A DNA stretch of 34,848 bases from an uncultured Gammaproteobacteria bacterium (GCA_913060555.1 CAJXRS010000020.1:1-34848); one strand, 5' to 3'; numbered from the stretch's first letter, positions 23,391 to 33,474 are shown. Notes: generated by a model from the letters alone, not told the origin. Made by a program: numbers and translations.

Positions 23391-24742
23391 CCCGCATCCA
23401 GCAGGGCGAGCAGCTCCGCGGTCTTGACGCGCAGCAACTCGGGATCGCCCCGGGTCTCGACATTGAGCCGCACCAGGGGCTCGGTGTTGGACATGCGCAG
23501 GTTGAACCGCCAGTCCACGAAGCTGATACCCACGCCATCGGTGCGATCCACCTCGCCGCCAGCGGCAATGTAGCGCCGGGCAATGGCGTCGATGGCGGCG
23601 GCGGGATCGGGCACCTCACGGTTGATCTCACCGCTGACCGGGTAGGCACGCTGGGCCTCGGCGAGCAGCGCCGACAGCGGCTGGCCGCGCCGCGACAGCA
23701 GTTCGACCACCAGCAGCCAGGGAATCATGCCGCTGTCGCAGTAGGCGAAGTCGCGAAAATAGTGGTGGGCGCTCATCTCGCCGCCGTAGAGGGCGTCATG
23801 ATCGCGCATCACCTGCTTGATGAACGCGTGTCCGGTGCGGCTCTGCACCGCCCGTCCGCCATGGCGCGCGACGATCTCCCGAGTATTCCAGATCAGGCGC
23901 GGATCGTGAACGATGGCACCGCCGCCATGTTTGCGCAGGAAGGCCTCGGCGAGCAACCCGACCACATAGTAGCCCTCGGCGAAATCGCCGCGCTCGTCGA
24001 AGAAGAAACAGCGGTCGAAATCGCCATCCCAGGCGATACCCAGATCGGCACCTTCCGCGCGCACCGCGTCCGCGGTCAAGCGGCGGTTCTGCTCCAGAAG
24101 CGGATTGGGCACGCCGTTGGGAAAATGGCCGTCGGGCTCGTGTTGCAGCTTGACGAATGCCAGCGGCAAGCGGGCTGCGAGCAGATCCAGCACCGGTCCC
24201 GCGCCGCCGTTGCCGGCATTGACCACCACCCGTAGCGGGCGCAGCGCGCCCGGGTCGATATAAGACAGCAGGTGGTCTATGTAGGCACTCTTGTCGGTTG
24301 CCCGGCGCAGCGCGCCGCGCGCCGCCACAGGCGGCCCGAAGCCCCGTTCGGCCAGGGCGCGGATCTCCGGCAGGCCGGCGTCGCCGCTCACCGGACGGGC
24401 GCCTTCGCGCACGAACTTCATGCCATTGAAGTCCTTGGGATTGTGACTCGCGGTGACCACCAAACCGCCGTCGTGACTGCCGTGGAAGGTGGCGAAGTAG
24501 ATTTCCTCGGTGCCGCACTGCCCGATATGCACGACGTCGCTGCCCGCGTCGCGGATGCCTGCCACCGCGGCATCACAGAGCGTCGGGCTGGACAGCCGGA
24601 TATCATGGCCCACGACGATGCTGCGCGCCTGCCGCCAGGTGGCGAATGCGCGGCCGATGCGATAGGCGATATCCTCGTCGAGTTGGTCCGGCACCCGGCC
24701 GCGGACGTCATAGGCCTTGAAACAGCTGATGTCCCTGGTCAT
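23387..24742 (-). CDS. manB: Phosphomannomutase/phosphoglucomutase
   Basis: An alpha-D-phosphohexomutase that moves the phosphate between positions 6 and 1 of mannose or glucose, giving the substrates of algA/manC and galU. Four family motifs are seen: the phosphoserine loop TASHNPKDFNGMK, the metal loop DGDFDR, the sugar-binding GEMSAHHYFRD and the phosphate-binding RMSNTEP near the C-terminus. 451 residues, about the length of E. coli CpsG/ManB (456). The ATG overlaps the galU stop by four bases (ATGA). The TAG stop lies in the terminal CTAG of the palindromic element, so the last residues may have been altered by that insertion. Sugar preference is not decidable by eye. Confidence 0.93.
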   Translation of the reverse strand: MTRDISCFKAYDVRGRVPDQLDEDIAYRIGRAFATWRQARSIVVGHDIRLSSPTLCDAAVAGIRDAGSDVVHIGQCGTEEIYFATFHGSHDGGLVVTASHNPKDFNGMKFVREGARPVSGDAGLPEIRALAERGFGPPVAARGALRRATDKSAYIDHLLSYIDPGALRPLRVVVNAGNGGAGPVLDLLAARLPLAFVKLQHEPDGHFPNGVPNPLLEQNRRLTADAVRAEGADLGIAWDGDFDRCFFFDERGDFAEGYYVVGLLAEAFLRKHGGGAIVHDPRLIWNTREIVARHGGRAVQSRTGHAFIKQVMRDHDALYGGEMSAHHYFRDFAYCDSGMIPWLLVVELLSRRGQPLSALLAEAQRAYPVSGEINREVPDPAAAIDAIARRYIAAGGEVDRTDGVGISFVDWRFNLRMSNTEPLVRLNVETRGDPELLRVKTAELLALLDAG

Positions 24743-25575
24743 GCGTCGCAGCCCCGCTGATAGACATGTTGGTAGACGAAGTTGGTGGCTTCCACGAAGC
24801 CGCCGACGCTGCCGCAGTCGAAGCGCCGACCCTCGAACTTGTAGGCGAGCACCCGACTGGTCCTGGCCAGCATCAACAGGGCGTCGGTGAGCTGGATCTC
24901 GCCGTTCTTGCCGGGCGGCGTGTGGCGCAACAGCTCGAAGATGGAGGGCGACAGGATGTAACGGCCGATGATGGCCAGATTGCTCGGCGCCTGGCCGGCC
25001 TGGGGTTTCTCGACCATGTCGGTCACGCGATACAGGCCGGGTTCCTCCTCCTCGCCGACCACGATGCCGAACTTGCTGACCTCTTGCTCGGGGACTTCCT
25101 CGATGGCGACCACGGTACTACCAGTGCGGCGGTAGACCTCCATCAGCTGCGACATGACCCCGGGGCCGTCGTTGAGACAGAGATCATCGGCGAGGATCAC
25201 GCCGAACGGCTCGTTACCCACCAGCAACTCCCCGGTGAGGATAGCGTGGCCCAAGCCTTTCACCTCCAGCTGCCGGGTGGAGGCAAACCGGCCCTGCTGG
25301 ATGATGTCCCGAATACCGACCAGATAGCTCTCCTTGTCGGAACCGGCGATCTGGTGTTCGAGTTCGTAACTGATGTCGAAGTGATCGTGGATGGCACGCT
25401 TGCCGCGCCCGGTGACGAAGCAGATTTCGTGCAGCCCGGCGGCCAGCGCCTCCTCTACCCCGTACTGGACCAACGGCTTGTTGACCACCGGCAGCATCTC
25501 CTTGGGCATGGCCTTGGTGGCCGGCAGGAACCGGGTTCCATAACCGGCGACCGGGAACAGACATTTCTTGAGCAT
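24739..25575 (-). CDS. galU: UTP-glucose-1-phosphate uridylyltransferase
   Basis: Makes UDP-glucose from UTP and glucose 1-phosphate for cell-surface polysaccharides. Seen: the nucleotide-binding start [70 protein letters not shown], and [10 protein letters not shown] near the C-terminus. 278 residues, a normal GalU length. The ATG at 25575 is chosen because the family sequence begins there and AAGGAA lies five bases upstream; an open frame further upstream has no similarity. It leads a two-gene operon with the phosphomutase gene, divergent from fabA. Confidence 0.95.
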   Translation of the reverse strand: MLKKCLFPVAGYGTRFLPATKAMPKEMLPVVNKPLVQYGVEEALAAGLHEICFVTGRGKRAIHDHFDISYELEHQIAGSDKESYLVGIRDIIQQGRFASTRQLEVKGLGHAILTGELLVGNEPFGVILADDLCLNDGPGVMSQLMEVYRRTGSTVVAIEEVPEQEVSKFGIVVGEEEEPGLYRVTDMVEKPQAGQAPSNLAIIGRYILSPSIFELLRHTPPGKNGEIQLTDALLMLARTSRVLAYKFEGRRFDCGSVGGFVEATNFVYQHVYQRGCDA

Positions 25576-25760
25576 GGGGATTCCTTGTTCTCTGCGCTCT
25601 ATGTACGGGAGTTGCGAAATGGCACCGGCCACGGGTCTCCGGGGGCGACCGCGCCCCACCTTACCCGCTGCTCCGGACGGCGTCGACCACCTGGGTCAAA
25701 GGCTGCGGGACCAGGGGTTGTGACGTAGAATGCCGCCTTCAAATACCAACCGGAACCGCC

Positions 25761-26321
25761 ATGTCCGCTTCACCCCTGCAGCCCAACCGGGACGCCACCG
25801 GTACTCGCGGCCGCCAGAGCCAATTCACCCGTGACGAACTGCTCGCCTGCGCCCAAGGCACGCTGTTTGGTAGCCGGGCGGCACGCCTGCCCGACGGCCA
25901 GCTGCTGATGGTCGACCGGATCACCCGGATCGACGCCACCGGAGGCAGTCACGGCAAGGGGCAGGTGATCGCCGAATTGGACATCAGGCCCGACCTGTGG
26001 TTCTTCGGCTGCCACTTTATCGGCGATCCGGTGATGCCCGGCTGTCTGGGCCTCGACGCGCTCTGGCAGTTGGTCGGCTTTTACCTGACCTGGCGTGGCA
26101 ATGACGGTTACGGCAGAGCGCTGGGCTCGGGCGAGGTCAAGTTCTTCGGGCAGGTGCTGCCCGACGCAAGGCAAGTTACCTACCGCCTCGATATCTCCAG
26201 GCTGGTGGAACGCAGGCTGGTGATGGCGATCGCCGACGGATCTGTGTCGGTGGACGGCAGAGAGATCTATTCCGCCAGGGATCTGCGGGTCGGCATCTTC
26301 CAATCGACCGACAACTTTTAG
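25761..26321 (+). CDS. fabA: 3-hydroxydecanoyl-ACP dehydratase/isomerase FabA
   Basis: Dehydrates 3-hydroxydecanoyl-ACP and isomerises the trans-2 to the cis-3 form, the entry to anaerobic unsaturated fatty acid synthesis. The hot-dog fold's active site is seen as [22 protein letters not shown] with H85 and D99 (H70 and D84 in E. coli). The 186 residues carry about 15 more at the N-terminus than E. coli FabA, but no later start codon is available. GGAA lies before the ATG, and a TAGAAT that could be a -10 box is at 25726-25731. fabB follows after 72 bases, the usual gammaproteobacterial pair. Confidence 0.96.
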   Translation: MSASPLQPNRDATGTRGRQSQFTRDELLACAQGTLFGSRAARLPDGQLLMVDRITRIDATGGSHGKGQVIAELDIRPDLWFFGCHFIGDPVMPGCLGLDALWQLVGFYLTWRGNDGYGRALGSGEVKFFGQVLPDARQVTYRLDISRLVERRLVMAIADGSVSVDGREIYSARDLRVGIFQSTDNF

Positions 26322-26393
26322 CCACCGCTGCCATCCCTTACAATGCCGGCCACCTGCCCCGGCATTCGTCCCATCATCCGAGAGACTGACACC

Positions 26394-27614
26394 ATGAGAA
26401 GAGCGGTAATCACCGGCATGGGCATCGTTTCATGCTTGGGCAATGATGTCGACACCGTCGCCGCTGCCCTGCGTGAAGGCCGTTCCGGGATCCGCGCCAT
26501 GCCCATCTATCAGGAGATGGGCATGAAAAGCCAGATCGCCGGGCAGATCGAACTCGACCCCAGCGGACTGATCGACCGCAAGCACCTGCGCTTCATGAGC
26601 ACCGCCGCCATCTATGGCTATGCCGCCATGCAGCAGGCGATCGACGATGCCGGGCTGGAGGCCGCCCAGGTTTCCAATCCCCGCACCGGGATCATCATGG
26701 GCTCCGGTGGGATTTCCGGCGAGAAGTTCGTCGAATCCGTAGATACCCTCAGGGAGAAGGGAGTACGCCGCATCGGTCCCTACCGGGTCACCCAGATCAT
26801 GAGCAGCACGGTGTCCGCCTGCCTCGCCACTCCCTTCCACATCAAGGGGCTCAACATCAGCATCTCCTCGGCCTGTGCCACCAGCGCCCACTGCATCGGC
26901 GCCGCGGTGGAGCAGATCCAGCTCGGCAAACAGGACCTGCTGTTCGCCGGCGGCGCCGAGGAGGAACACTGGTCGATGGTGAGCATGTTCGACGCCATGG
27001 GCGCGCTTTCCACCCAGTACAACGACACCCCGGAACTGGCCTCGAGACCCTACGACCGGGATCGCGACGGCTTTGTCATGTCCTGCGGCGGCGGCTGCCT
27101 GGTGGTCGAGGAGCTGGAACACGCCCGCGCCCGGGGCGCGAAGATCTATGCCGAAATCATCGGCTATGGCGCCACCTCCGACGGCTACGATATGGTCGCC
27201 CCCTCGGGCGAGGGCGCGGTGCGCTGCATGCGTCAGGCGCTGGACGGGGTGGCGGGCCCGATCGGCTATATCAATACACACGGCACCAGCACCCCGGTCG
27301 GCGATGTCAAGGAAGTCGAAGCCATTCGCGAAGTCTTCGGTGACGACATGCCGCCCATCAGCTCCACCAAATCCCTGTCGGGGCACTCGCTGGGCGCCGC
27401 CGGCGTACACGAGGCCATCTACAGCCTGTTGATGCAGCGCCACGGCTTCATTGCCGCATCGGCCAACGTGGAGCATCTGGATGCCGCCGTGGCGGGCGCG
27501 AACATCGCCACCCGGCGCATCGACGGCGTCGATCTGGAACGGGTGATGTCGAACAGCTTCGGCTTCGGCGGCACCAATGCCTGCCTGGTGCTGGAGCGCT
27601 ACCGCGGCGGCTGA
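26394..27614 (+). CDS. fabB: 3-oxoacyl-ACP synthase I FabB
   Basis: The condensing enzyme that elongates the cis-3-decenoyl-ACP made by FabA. The Cys-His-His triad is present: [10 protein letters not shown] with nucleophile C161, [10 protein letters not shown] near 296 and [11 protein letters not shown] near 331; the C-terminal [10 protein letters not shown] is intact. 406 residues, as in E. coli FabB. The ATG at 26394 is taken because [13 protein letters not shown] is the usual start; the open frame to 26343 adds unrelated residues. The end is only six bases from the convergent cysC stop, with no clear terminator between. Confidence 0.96.
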   Translation: MRRAVITGMGIVSCLGNDVDTVAAALREGRSGIRAMPIYQEMGMKSQIAGQIELDPSGLIDRKHLRFMSTAAIYGYAAMQQAIDDAGLEAAQVSNPRTGIIMGSGGISGEKFVESVDTLREKGVRRIGPYRVTQIMSSTVSACLATPFHIKGLNISISSACATSAHCIGAAVEQIQLGKQDLLFAGGAEEEHWSMVSMFDAMGALSTQYNDTPELASRPYDRDRDGFVMSCGGGCLVVEELEHARARGAKIYAEIIGYGATSDGYDMVAPSGEGAVRCMRQALDGVAGPIGYINTHGTSTPVGDVKEVEAIREVFGDDMPPISSTKSLSGHSLGAAGVHEAIYSLLMQRHGFIAASANVEHLDAAVAGANIATRRIDGVDLERVMSNSFGFGGTNACLVLERYRGG

Positions 27615-27620
27615 CCGGAC

Positions 27621-28214
27621 TCAGATGATCTCGAGCCGCTGCAGATGGGCGAGCATCTGGGCCACGCAGGCATCGAGATCGTGGGCCGCGGTATCCACCA
27701 CCACTTCCGGGTCAAGCGGCGGCTCATAGGCCGAATCGATACCGGTGAAATTGGCGATCTGCCCAGCCCTGGCCTTGCGGTACAGGCCCTTGGGATCGCG
27801 TTCCTCGCAGACCGCCAGCGACGTGGCGACATGGACCTCGACGAATTCGTCGGCCGCCAGGAGTTGGCGGGCAAGCTGACGGTCGGCCCGAAAGGGCGAG
27901 ATGAACGCGGTCATGAGGATCAGACCGGCATCGACGAACAGCTTGGCCACCTCTGCGATACGGCGGATATTCTCCTCCCGGTCCGCGTCGCTGAACCCCA
28001 GATCGCGATTGAGCCCGTGGCGCACATTGTCACCGTCGAGCAGGTAAGAGTGGTGCCTGCGTTCGAACAGCGCATGTTCCAGGGCGTTGGCCAGCGTGGA
28101 CTTGCCGGATCCACTCAACCCGGTAAACCAGATCACACAGGGTCGCTGGTGCTTCTGGCGGGCGCGGTCAGTCTTGCAGATCGCGGCCTGATGCCAGGTG
28201 AGGTTGGTATTCAA
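27621..28214 (-). CDS. cysC: Adenylylsulfate (APS) kinase
   Basis: Phosphorylates adenylylsulfate to PAPS, for assimilatory sulfate reduction or sulfation. P-loop GLSGSGKST at residues 32-40; then LLDGDNVRHGLNRDLGFSDADREENIRRIAEVAKL, the conserved substrate-binding block; FISPFRADR with the family serine; and DPKGLYRKARAGQI. 197 residues, the length of E. coli CysC (201). The sulfate adenylyltransferase genes (cysD/cysN) that often adjoin it are not in the window. It lies 49 bases downstream of ssb on the same strand. Confidence 0.95.
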   Translation of the reverse strand: MNTNLTWHQAAICKTDRARQKHQRPCVIWFTGLSGSGKSTLANALEHALFERRHHSYLLDGDNVRHGLNRDLGFSDADREENIRRIAEVAKLFVDAGLILMTAFISPFRADRQLARQLLAADEFVEVHVATSLAVCEERDPKGLYRKARAGQIANFTGIDSAYEPPLDPEVVVDTAAHDLDACVAQMLAHLQRLEII

Positions 28215-28263
28215 CGGCGGTTCCCGAACAGTTGGTCAACGTCAACGACGTCCGTCATGACGT

Positions 28264-28734
28264 TCAGAACGGAATATCGTCGTCGAAGCTATCGAATCCC
28301 GACGGTGCCATCTCCGGCTCTGGTGCGGCCGCGCCTTGCTGACTGCGCTGTGGGCGACCAGCGCCGGCGCTACCGCGGGCCTGCTCACCGCTCGTGCCCC
28401 GGCTGTCGAGCATCTGCATCTCGTTGGCGACGATTTCCGTGGTATAGCGGTCCTGGCCATCCTGGCCCTGCCACTTGCGGGTGCGCAGCGACCCCTCCAC
28501 ATACACCTTGGAGCCCTTGCGCAGGTACTCGCTGGCGATCTCGGCGAGCCGATTGAAAAACACCACGTTGTGCCACTCGGTGCGCTCTTTCTGCTCACCG
28601 CTCTGCTTGTCTTTCCAGGTCTCGGAAGTGGCAAGCCGGATATTGGTCACCGCTCCGCCGCTGGGCATGTAGCGGGTTTCCGGATCAGCGCCCAGATTGC
28701 CGATCAGAATGACCTTGTTGATGCCGCGGGCCAT
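28264..28734 (-). CDS. ssb: Single-stranded DNA-binding protein
   Basis: The essential OB-fold tetramer that coats single-stranded DNA in replication and repair. The OB domain covers about residues 1-110 ([55 protein letters not shown]). A flexible Q/G/A-rich linker follows, then the acidic tip FDDDIPF that recruits partner proteins. 156 residues. ATG at 28734 is chosen over 28752 because GAGAGGAT lies just upstream and MARGINKV is the usual start. A promoter candidate lies at 28772-28801. The ssb/MFS neighbour pair is also seen in pseudomonads. Confidence 0.96.
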   Translation of the reverse strand: MARGINKVILIGNLGADPETRYMPSGGAVTNIRLATSETWKDKQSGEQKERTEWHNVVFFNRLAEIASEYLRKGSKVYVEGSLRTRKWQGQDGQDRYTTEIVANEMQMLDSRGTSGEQARGSAGAGRPQRSQQGAAAPEPEMAPSGFDSFDDDIPF

Positions 28735-28771
28735 GGCCGGATCCTCTCGCAAGATATTTCCTGGGAGCAGC

Positions 28772-28801
28772 AGTGTAACCGCTCGGCTCGGGTGCCGCCA
28801 A
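28772..28801 (-). promoter_or_regulatory. Promoter candidate for ssb
   Basis: On the minus strand TTGGCG (28801-28796) and TACACT (28777-28772) are 18 bases apart, about 38 bases before the ssb start codon and between the MFS gene and ssb. Confidence 0.4.
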
Positions 28802-28815
28802 CAAGCGCACAGGGC

Positions 28816-30168
28816 TCAGGGAGTCGGGCGCCGCCCGAGCACCCGCTCCAGGTGCCCGCTGTCGAGGACATCCTCGTCGACCTGGAGATAGGTCGTCCCC
28901 TGCCCGGGGACATGAATCACGTCCTCGACCCCGCGGACCACGCCGACCAGCTCGTCATAACCAGGCACGTCGCCGGCCGCGGCGGGCAGCGTCAGGCTGC
29001 TCAGACGGCGCGGCGGACGCATGCCGCTTGCGACGCCCAGCCAGACCAGTGCCGCCCCGGCCGCCAGCCAGAACACGCCGCCCCAACCGAACGCCTGGGC
29101 GGCGAGGCCGCCGACAGCACCACCACAGAAAGCGCCCAGGAACTGGCTGGTGGAATAGACCCCCAGGGCGCTGCCCTTGATGCCCGCCGGAGAACGCTTG
29201 CTCACCAGCGAGGGCAGCGTGGCCTCCAGCAGATTGAAGGCGGTGAAGAACAGCAGCAGGCCGGCCACCATGACGCCGAGACCGGCTCCGGCCCGCGCGA
29301 TCACCACTTCGGCCACCGCAAGCAGAGCGATGGCGCCCAGGAAGATCGGCTTGAGGCGGCGCCGGGTCTCGCCGTACCAGACGAAGGGCACCATCAGTAG
29401 AAACCCCCCGGCCATGGTGCCCAGATACAGGTACCAGTGGTGCGCGCGCTCGAAACCGGCGACCTGCTCCAGCAGCACAGGTATCGATATCCAGGTCGCC
29501 ATCTGCGCGAAATGCAGTACGAAGATACCCAGATCCAGGCGCAGTAGCTCAGGGTCGCGCAACACCCGCCCCAACAATTGCGGTATCGGCCCCGACTCGC
29601 GGCCGGCGGCGGATACGGGTGATGGGATGGCGAGGAGCACGGGTAGGCCCAGGACGCCCAGCGCGGCGGTCACCCAGAACACTGCATCCATGCCCCAGTG
29701 GCTGGCGATCAGCGGCCCCAACACCATGGCCAGTGCGAACGCCAGGCCGATGCTGCCGCCCACCGCGGCCATTGCCCGGGTGCGGACCTGCTCCCGGGTG
29801 ACGTCAGCGAGCAAGGCCATGAGCACGCCGGAAACCGCGCCGGCCCCCTGCAGCGCTCGGCCCAGAATCAGACTGAGAACATCCTCCGCAGCGGCCGCCA
29901 CCAGGGAACCGGCGACGAACAGCAGAATACCGAGGACAATGAGCGGCTTGCGGCCCCAGCGGTCGGAAGCCAGGCCGAAAGGGATCTGCAACAGGCCCTG
30001 GGAGAGACCGTAGATGCCGAGACTGAGCCCGATGGTAAAGGCCGTGGCGCCCTGATACTCGGGGGCGTGGAGCACCAGCACCGGCAGCACCATGAACAGC
30101 CCGAGCATCCGGGTGGCGTAGAGGAAGACCAGCCCCAACAGGGCCCGCAGTTCGAGGGCGGTGAGCAT
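28816..30168 (-). CDS. YajR-like MFS transporter with C-terminal ferredoxin-like domain
   Basis: A 12-helix major facilitator transporter, probably a drug or metabolite exporter. Helix 1 begins at once (RALLGLVFLYATRMLGLFMVLPVLVL). The MFS signature between helices 2 and 3 reads FGLASDRWGRKP, and GRALQGAGAVSGVLMALLAD is an antiporter-like motif. After the last helix there is a soluble tail of about 65 residues (DELVGVVRGVEDVIHV, TTYLQVDEDVLDSGHLERVLG) resembling the YAM domain of E. coli YajR. 450 residues, full length. It lies directly upstream of ssb on the same strand, as in pseudomonads. The substrate is unknown. Confidence 0.9.
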   Translation of the reverse strand: MLTALELRALLGLVFLYATRMLGLFMVLPVLVLHAPEYQGATAFTIGLSLGIYGLSQGLLQIPFGLASDRWGRKPLIVLGILLFVAGSLVAAAAEDVLSLILGRALQGAGAVSGVLMALLADVTREQVRTRAMAAVGGSIGLAFALAMVLGPLIASHWGMDAVFWVTAALGVLGLPVLLAIPSPVSAAGRESGPIPQLLGRVLRDPELLRLDLGIFVLHFAQMATWISIPVLLEQVAGFERAHHWYLYLGTMAGGFLLMVPFVWYGETRRRLKPIFLGAIALLAVAEVVIARAGAGLGVMVAGLLLFFTAFNLLEATLPSLVSKRSPAGIKGSALGVYSTSQFLGAFCGGAVGGLAAQAFGWGGVFWLAAGAALVWLGVASGMRPPRRLSSLTLPAAAGDVPGYDELVGVVRGVEDVIHVPGQGTTYLQVDEDVLDSGHLERVLGRRPTP

Positions 30169-30204
30169 GCCGGGGCTTAGATACGGAGGCCTGAGCGGGC
30201 GGCT

Positions 30205-30232
30205 AGCATACTCAATGGGCCTGCAAAAGCAA
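30205..30232 (-). promoter_or_regulatory. Promoter candidate for the MFS transporter gene
   Basis: On the minus strand TTGCTT (30232-30227) and TATGCT (30210-30205) are 16 bases apart, about 37 bases before the MFS start codon. Confidence 0.35.
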
Positions 30233-30252
30233 AACCGACGGTCCGCTGCGCC

Positions 30253-31260
30253 TCACAGGGCGCGCAGCAGCGCCGCTGCATAACCACTGGTGGTTCCGCT
30301 GCCGCCCAGGTCCGGGGTCAGTTCGTGTCCGGCGCCGATCACCTGGCGGATTGCCGCGCGCAAACGCTCAGCAGCCTCCTGGCGCTCCAGGTAATCGAGC
30401 ATCATGGCTGCCGCCAGCAACAGCGCCGTGGGGTTGGCAAGGTTGCGGCCGGCGATATCGGGCGCGCTGCCGTGCACCGCCTCGAAGATGCCCTTGTCTT
30501 CGCCGATATTGGCGCCAGGCGCCAAGCCCAGTCCCCCGACCAGCCCGGCACAGAGATCGGAGAGAATGTCGCCGAACAGATTGGTGGTGACGATGACATC
30601 GAAGCGGTTCGGGTTCATCACCAGCTGCATGGCACAGTTATCGATGATCAGTTCCTCGTGGACGAGCTCCGGGTAGTCCCGGGAGACACTGCGGGCGACG
30701 TCCAGAAACAATCCCGAGGTGCTCTTCATGATGTTCGCCTTGTGGACCACGGTCACCTTGCGCCGGCCCTGGCGGCGGGCCATTTCGTAGGCGTAGCGCA
30801 GCACACGGGCGGATTCTGACCGCGTCACCACGCTGGTCAACTCGGCACGTTCGCCGTCCGCGCTCAGCGACTGTCCCTGACCGGAATAGATGCCCTCCAT
30901 GTTCTCCCGGACGATGATGAGATCGACGTCCTGATAACGGGATTGCACCCCGGGCATGGACAGCGCGGGACGCACATTGGCGAACAGGTCGAACCGCCGC
31001 CGCAGGGAGACGTTGACCGAGGAGAACCCCTTGCCGATCGGCGTGGTGATGGGGCCCTTCAGGGCCGCCCGATTGGCGGCCAGCGCAGCCAGGGTTTGCT
31101 CGGGGATGAGGTCCAATCCCTGATCAAGGGCGGTCTGGCCGGCCACCGCCATCTCGTAATCCAGCCCCACATCCAGCTTGTCGAGCACCTGCAGGGCGAC
31201 CTCGACAATGTCCGGGCCGATGCCGTCGCCGGGAACCACGGTGATCTTGATCCTATCCAT
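30253..31260 (-). CDS. Isocitrate/isopropylmalate dehydrogenase family protein, probably NAD-dependent isocitrate dehydrogenase
   Basis: A beta-decarboxylating dehydrogenase, 335 residues. Seen: [11 protein letters not shown] at the start; [30 protein letters not shown], whose serine-asparagine-arginine pattern is that of isocitrate enzymes; [27 protein letters not shown] with the catalytic lysine; NLFGDILSD with metal-binding aspartates; and [20 protein letters not shown]. LeuB proteins lack the SSVNVSLRR pattern, so isocitrate is the better substrate guess, with oxidative decarboxylation to 2-oxoglutarate and NADH. AGGTAG lies upstream of the ATG. It is about 80 bases downstream of the oxygenase-like gene. 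Confidence 0.88.
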   Translation of the reverse strand: MDRIKITVVPGDGIGPDIVEVALQVLDKLDVGLDYEMAVAGQTALDQGLDLIPEQTLAALAANRAALKGPITTPIGKGFSSVNVSLRRRFDLFANVRPALSMPGVQSRYQDVDLIIVRENMEGIYSGQGQSLSADGERAELTSVVTRSESARVLRYAYEMARRQGRRKVTVVHKANIMKSTSGLFLDVARSVSRDYPELVHEELIIDNCAMQLVMNPNRFDVIVTTNLFGDILSDLCAGLVGGLGLAPGANIGEDKGIFEAVHGSAPDIAGRNLANPTALLLAAAMMLDYLERQEAAERLRAAIRQVIGAGHELTPDLGGSGTTSGYAAALLRAL

Positions 31261-31338
31261 GACGCTACCTCATTGACTGCCTGACAGCGGGGAAGCGGCG
31301 ACCCTGCAGCTCGCAATCTTTGCGCCGCATCGGCGCCA

Positions 31339-32229
31339 TTACCGGGGAGTCGCCTGTGGAGCGGGACGGCCGCCAAAGGTTTTCCGGCGGCGCGCCCAAT
31401 GCCTGAACCGCGGCCGCGGGTAGGCCGGGGCGGTGAAGGATATACCGCGGCGGTAGCATTCGCCCAGCAGATTGATGTAGCGCCTGGGTATCGGCGTCAC
31501 CGCGCGGGGCGAAACCCCCTGGATCGCCGCCGGGCTGTTCAGCCACATCACCAGTGTATTGGGCGCATAGGGAATCTCAGCGGCCAACTCGACGCTCACC
31601 GGGTCCACCCGGGCACCGGCGGTTCCAGGCCTGCGCCCGGGGCCGGGCCGATACAACTCCAGGTCACCGCCGCTGGCGCCGTCCGCCGGATCCCGAAAGT
31701 AGCGCAAGGCGGCGAAGAGTTTGGCCGGATTGTCGAGGTGGGGCCCGCGCACCGAGCTGGCTCGACTTACCGGGCTGTTGACGACGAACTGGCAGTCGAG
31801 GACCATGTCCGTCCGGCGATTGGCGGGATTGCGCCGCTTGCCGGGCTGCCGCAGGCCGGCGGTCATCGATTGCTGGGCGGTGCCCAGCAGCCCGGGCAGT
31901 GCCGGATGCGCCACCGCCACTTCCCCCGCCCACAGATCCAGCACCCGCCGCAGAAACTCGCGCGAGGTGTGGAAGGCGAAAAACTCCCGCCACGGCGCCG
32001 CTATGTCCGGGTCGGGCAATACCTGGGAAGCGGCCAGTTTGTAGACCCGGTTGTTTTCCAGGGCGCCCGGACCGGCGATCCGCGGCAAACCCGGCCAGCG
32101 GGATTCCAGCTCCAGGTACACCGCCGGCGGCAATGCGTTGCGTATCACCAGGCGCGGAAAGGGCTCGCGGCGAATGACCTCGGATCCGACCGACTCCGAC
32201 AGACAACAGTAACGGCTTTCCCCGCGCAT
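31339..32229 (-). CDS. 2OG-Fe(II)-oxygenase-like protein with the distal histidine replaced by glutamine
   Basis: A 296-residue protein resembling the double-stranded beta-helix 2-oxoglutarate/Fe(II) oxygenases found near surface-sugar genes. Seen: FPRLVIRNALPPAVYLELE at the N-terminus; the iron motif HxD as GPHLDNPAKLFAALRYF (H164, D166); GGDLELYR; and NTLVMWLNSPAAIQGVSPR followed by RRYINLLGE. In relatives this last motif has histidine (xIHGVxPR) as third iron ligand; here Q237 takes its place, with R242 the likely 2OG contact. The ATG at 32229 is chosen by similarity; a GTG at 32235 is possible. It is divergent from the sugar dehydrogenase gene. Substrate unknown. Confidence 0.75.
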   Translation of the reverse strand: MRGESRYCCLSESVGSEVIRREPFPRLVIRNALPPAVYLELESRWPGLPRIAGPGALENNRVYKLAASQVLPDPDIAAPWREFFAFHTSREFLRRVLDLWAGEVAVAHPALPGLLGTAQQSMTAGLRQPGKRRNPANRRTDMVLDCQFVVNSPVSRASSVRGPHLDNPAKLFAALRYFRDPADGASGGDLELYRPGPGRRPGTAGARVDPVSVELAAEIPYAPNTLVMWLNSPAAIQGVSPRAVTPIPRRYINLLGECYRRGISFTAPAYPRPRFRHWARRRKTFGGRPAPQATPR

Positions 32230-32331
32230 GTTCACCGCCGCAAATACGCCCTGCCCAAGGCCATTGTCCGGCGCCCACCCGGACTCCGCAAGCGGGGATC
32301 CATTAGTGGGCCACCGGCAGAGGCCACCGCG

Positions 32332-33474
32332 ATGACCACCATTTTCCACCGCCTTCGCGTATCGCAAACCCTGACTGTACTGATGCTGGCCCTGCTGACA
32401 TCTGGCTGCGAGGCGGAGGCGCCGCTGGCGGGCCACCGCCTGCAGATTCTGGCCGAGGGCCTGGATCATCCCTGGGCACTGGCGTTTTTGCCCGACAGCG
32501 GCATCCTGGTCACCGAGCGGAGCGGCCGCCTGCTGCGGATCGATCCCGACGATGGCCAGCGGCAGGCGATCGGCGGTGTACCGGCGGTGGCAGCGCGCGG
32601 CCAGGGAGGGCTGCTCGATATCGCCCTGCACCCGGAGTTCAGGCGCACCCGCTGGGTCTACCTGAGCTACGCTACGGCCACCGACTCGGGTTTGACCACC
32701 GCGGTCGGCCGCGGCCGCCTGGAGGGAGCCCGGCTCGCGGAGTTCGAGGAGCTGTTCCGCGCCCAGCCTCCGGCAGAGGCCGATCAGCACTTCGGCTCCC
32801 GCCTGCTGTTCGACCGTGCAGGGCACCTGTTGGTGACCGTTGGCGATCGGCGCCGGCGGGATTGGGCGCAGCGCCTGGACACGCACGCCGGCAAGGTCCT
32901 GAGGCTGACCGCGGATGGCGGCATCCCGCCAGACAACCCTTTCGTGGGGCAAACCGGCGCCCTCCCCGAAATCTACAGCTACGGCCATCGCAATCCCCAG
33001 GGCCTGGCGCTGCATCCGGAGACCGGCCGGGTGTGGCTGCACGAGCACGGGCCGCGGGGCGGCGACGAGATCAACCTGGTCGTCGCGGGAGCCAATTACG
33101 GCTGGCCACTGGTGACCTTCGGCCGCGAGTATCACGGCCCCACCATCGGGGTGGAGCCGCCGCAGCCCGGGTTTGTCTCCCCGCTCCACCACTGGACGCC
33201 CTCGATCGCGCCCTCGGGGCTGGCCTTCTATTCGGGCGAGGGCTTCCCGGAATGGCGCGGCGACCTCTTTGTCGGCGCCCTGGTGCACCGCCATCTGCAG
33301 CGCCTGCGCCTCCGTGGCGGCGAGGTGATCGCGCAGGAAAAGCTGCTCACCGATCAGGGCTGGCGGATCCGCGACGTTCGCGTCGGCCCCGATGGTTACC
33401 TGTACCTGCTCACCGACGCCGCCGACGGCGTCCTGGCCCGCCTCGAACCCGGGCCGGATCAATCGCGCCCATAG
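32332..33474 (+). CDS. PQQ-dependent aldose sugar dehydrogenase (soluble GDH/YliI type), probably exported
   Basis: A six-bladed beta-propeller quinoprotein oxidising aldoses outside the cytoplasm with PQQ. The N-terminus has a signal sequence ([13 protein letters not shown]) ending in a lipobox-like C26, so a lipoprotein is possible. Family motifs: [55 protein letters not shown] with the catalytic base H153, [25 protein letters not shown] and [16 protein letters not shown]. 380 residues. AGAGG lies nine bases before the ATG. No PQQ synthesis genes are in the window. Its end overlaps the convergent algA-type gene by 16 bases. Confidence 0.92.
   Translation: MTTIFHRLRVSQTLTVLMLALLTSGCEAEAPLAGHRLQILAEGLDHPWALAFLPDSGILVTERSGRLLRIDPDDGQRQAIGGVPAVAARGQGGLLDIALHPEFRRTRWVYLSYATATDSGLTTAVGRGRLEGARLAEFEELFRAQPPAEADQHFGSRLLFDRAGHLLVTVGDRRRRDWAQRLDTHAGKVLRLTADGGIPPDNPFVGQTGALPEIYSYGHRNPQGLALHPETGRVWLHEHGPRGGDEINLVVAGANYGWPLVTFGREYHGPTIGVEPPQPGFVSPLHHWTPSIAPSGLAFYSGEGFPEWRGDLFVGALVHRHLQRLRLRGGEVIAQEKLLTDQGWRIRDVRVGPDGYLYLLTDAADGVLARLEPGPDQSRP

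Noticed and set aside
31265-31546. 93-codon minus-strand open frame between the isocitrate dehydrogenase and oxygenase-like genes
   Set aside because: It overlaps the oxygenase-like C-terminus in another frame and has no family pattern or ribosome binding site.
32304-32313. TAGTGGGCCA matching the outer end of the palindromic element at 23124-23133
   Set aside because: Only 10 bases match and the similarity stops at once; no second arm is nearby, so chance is the simplest explanation.
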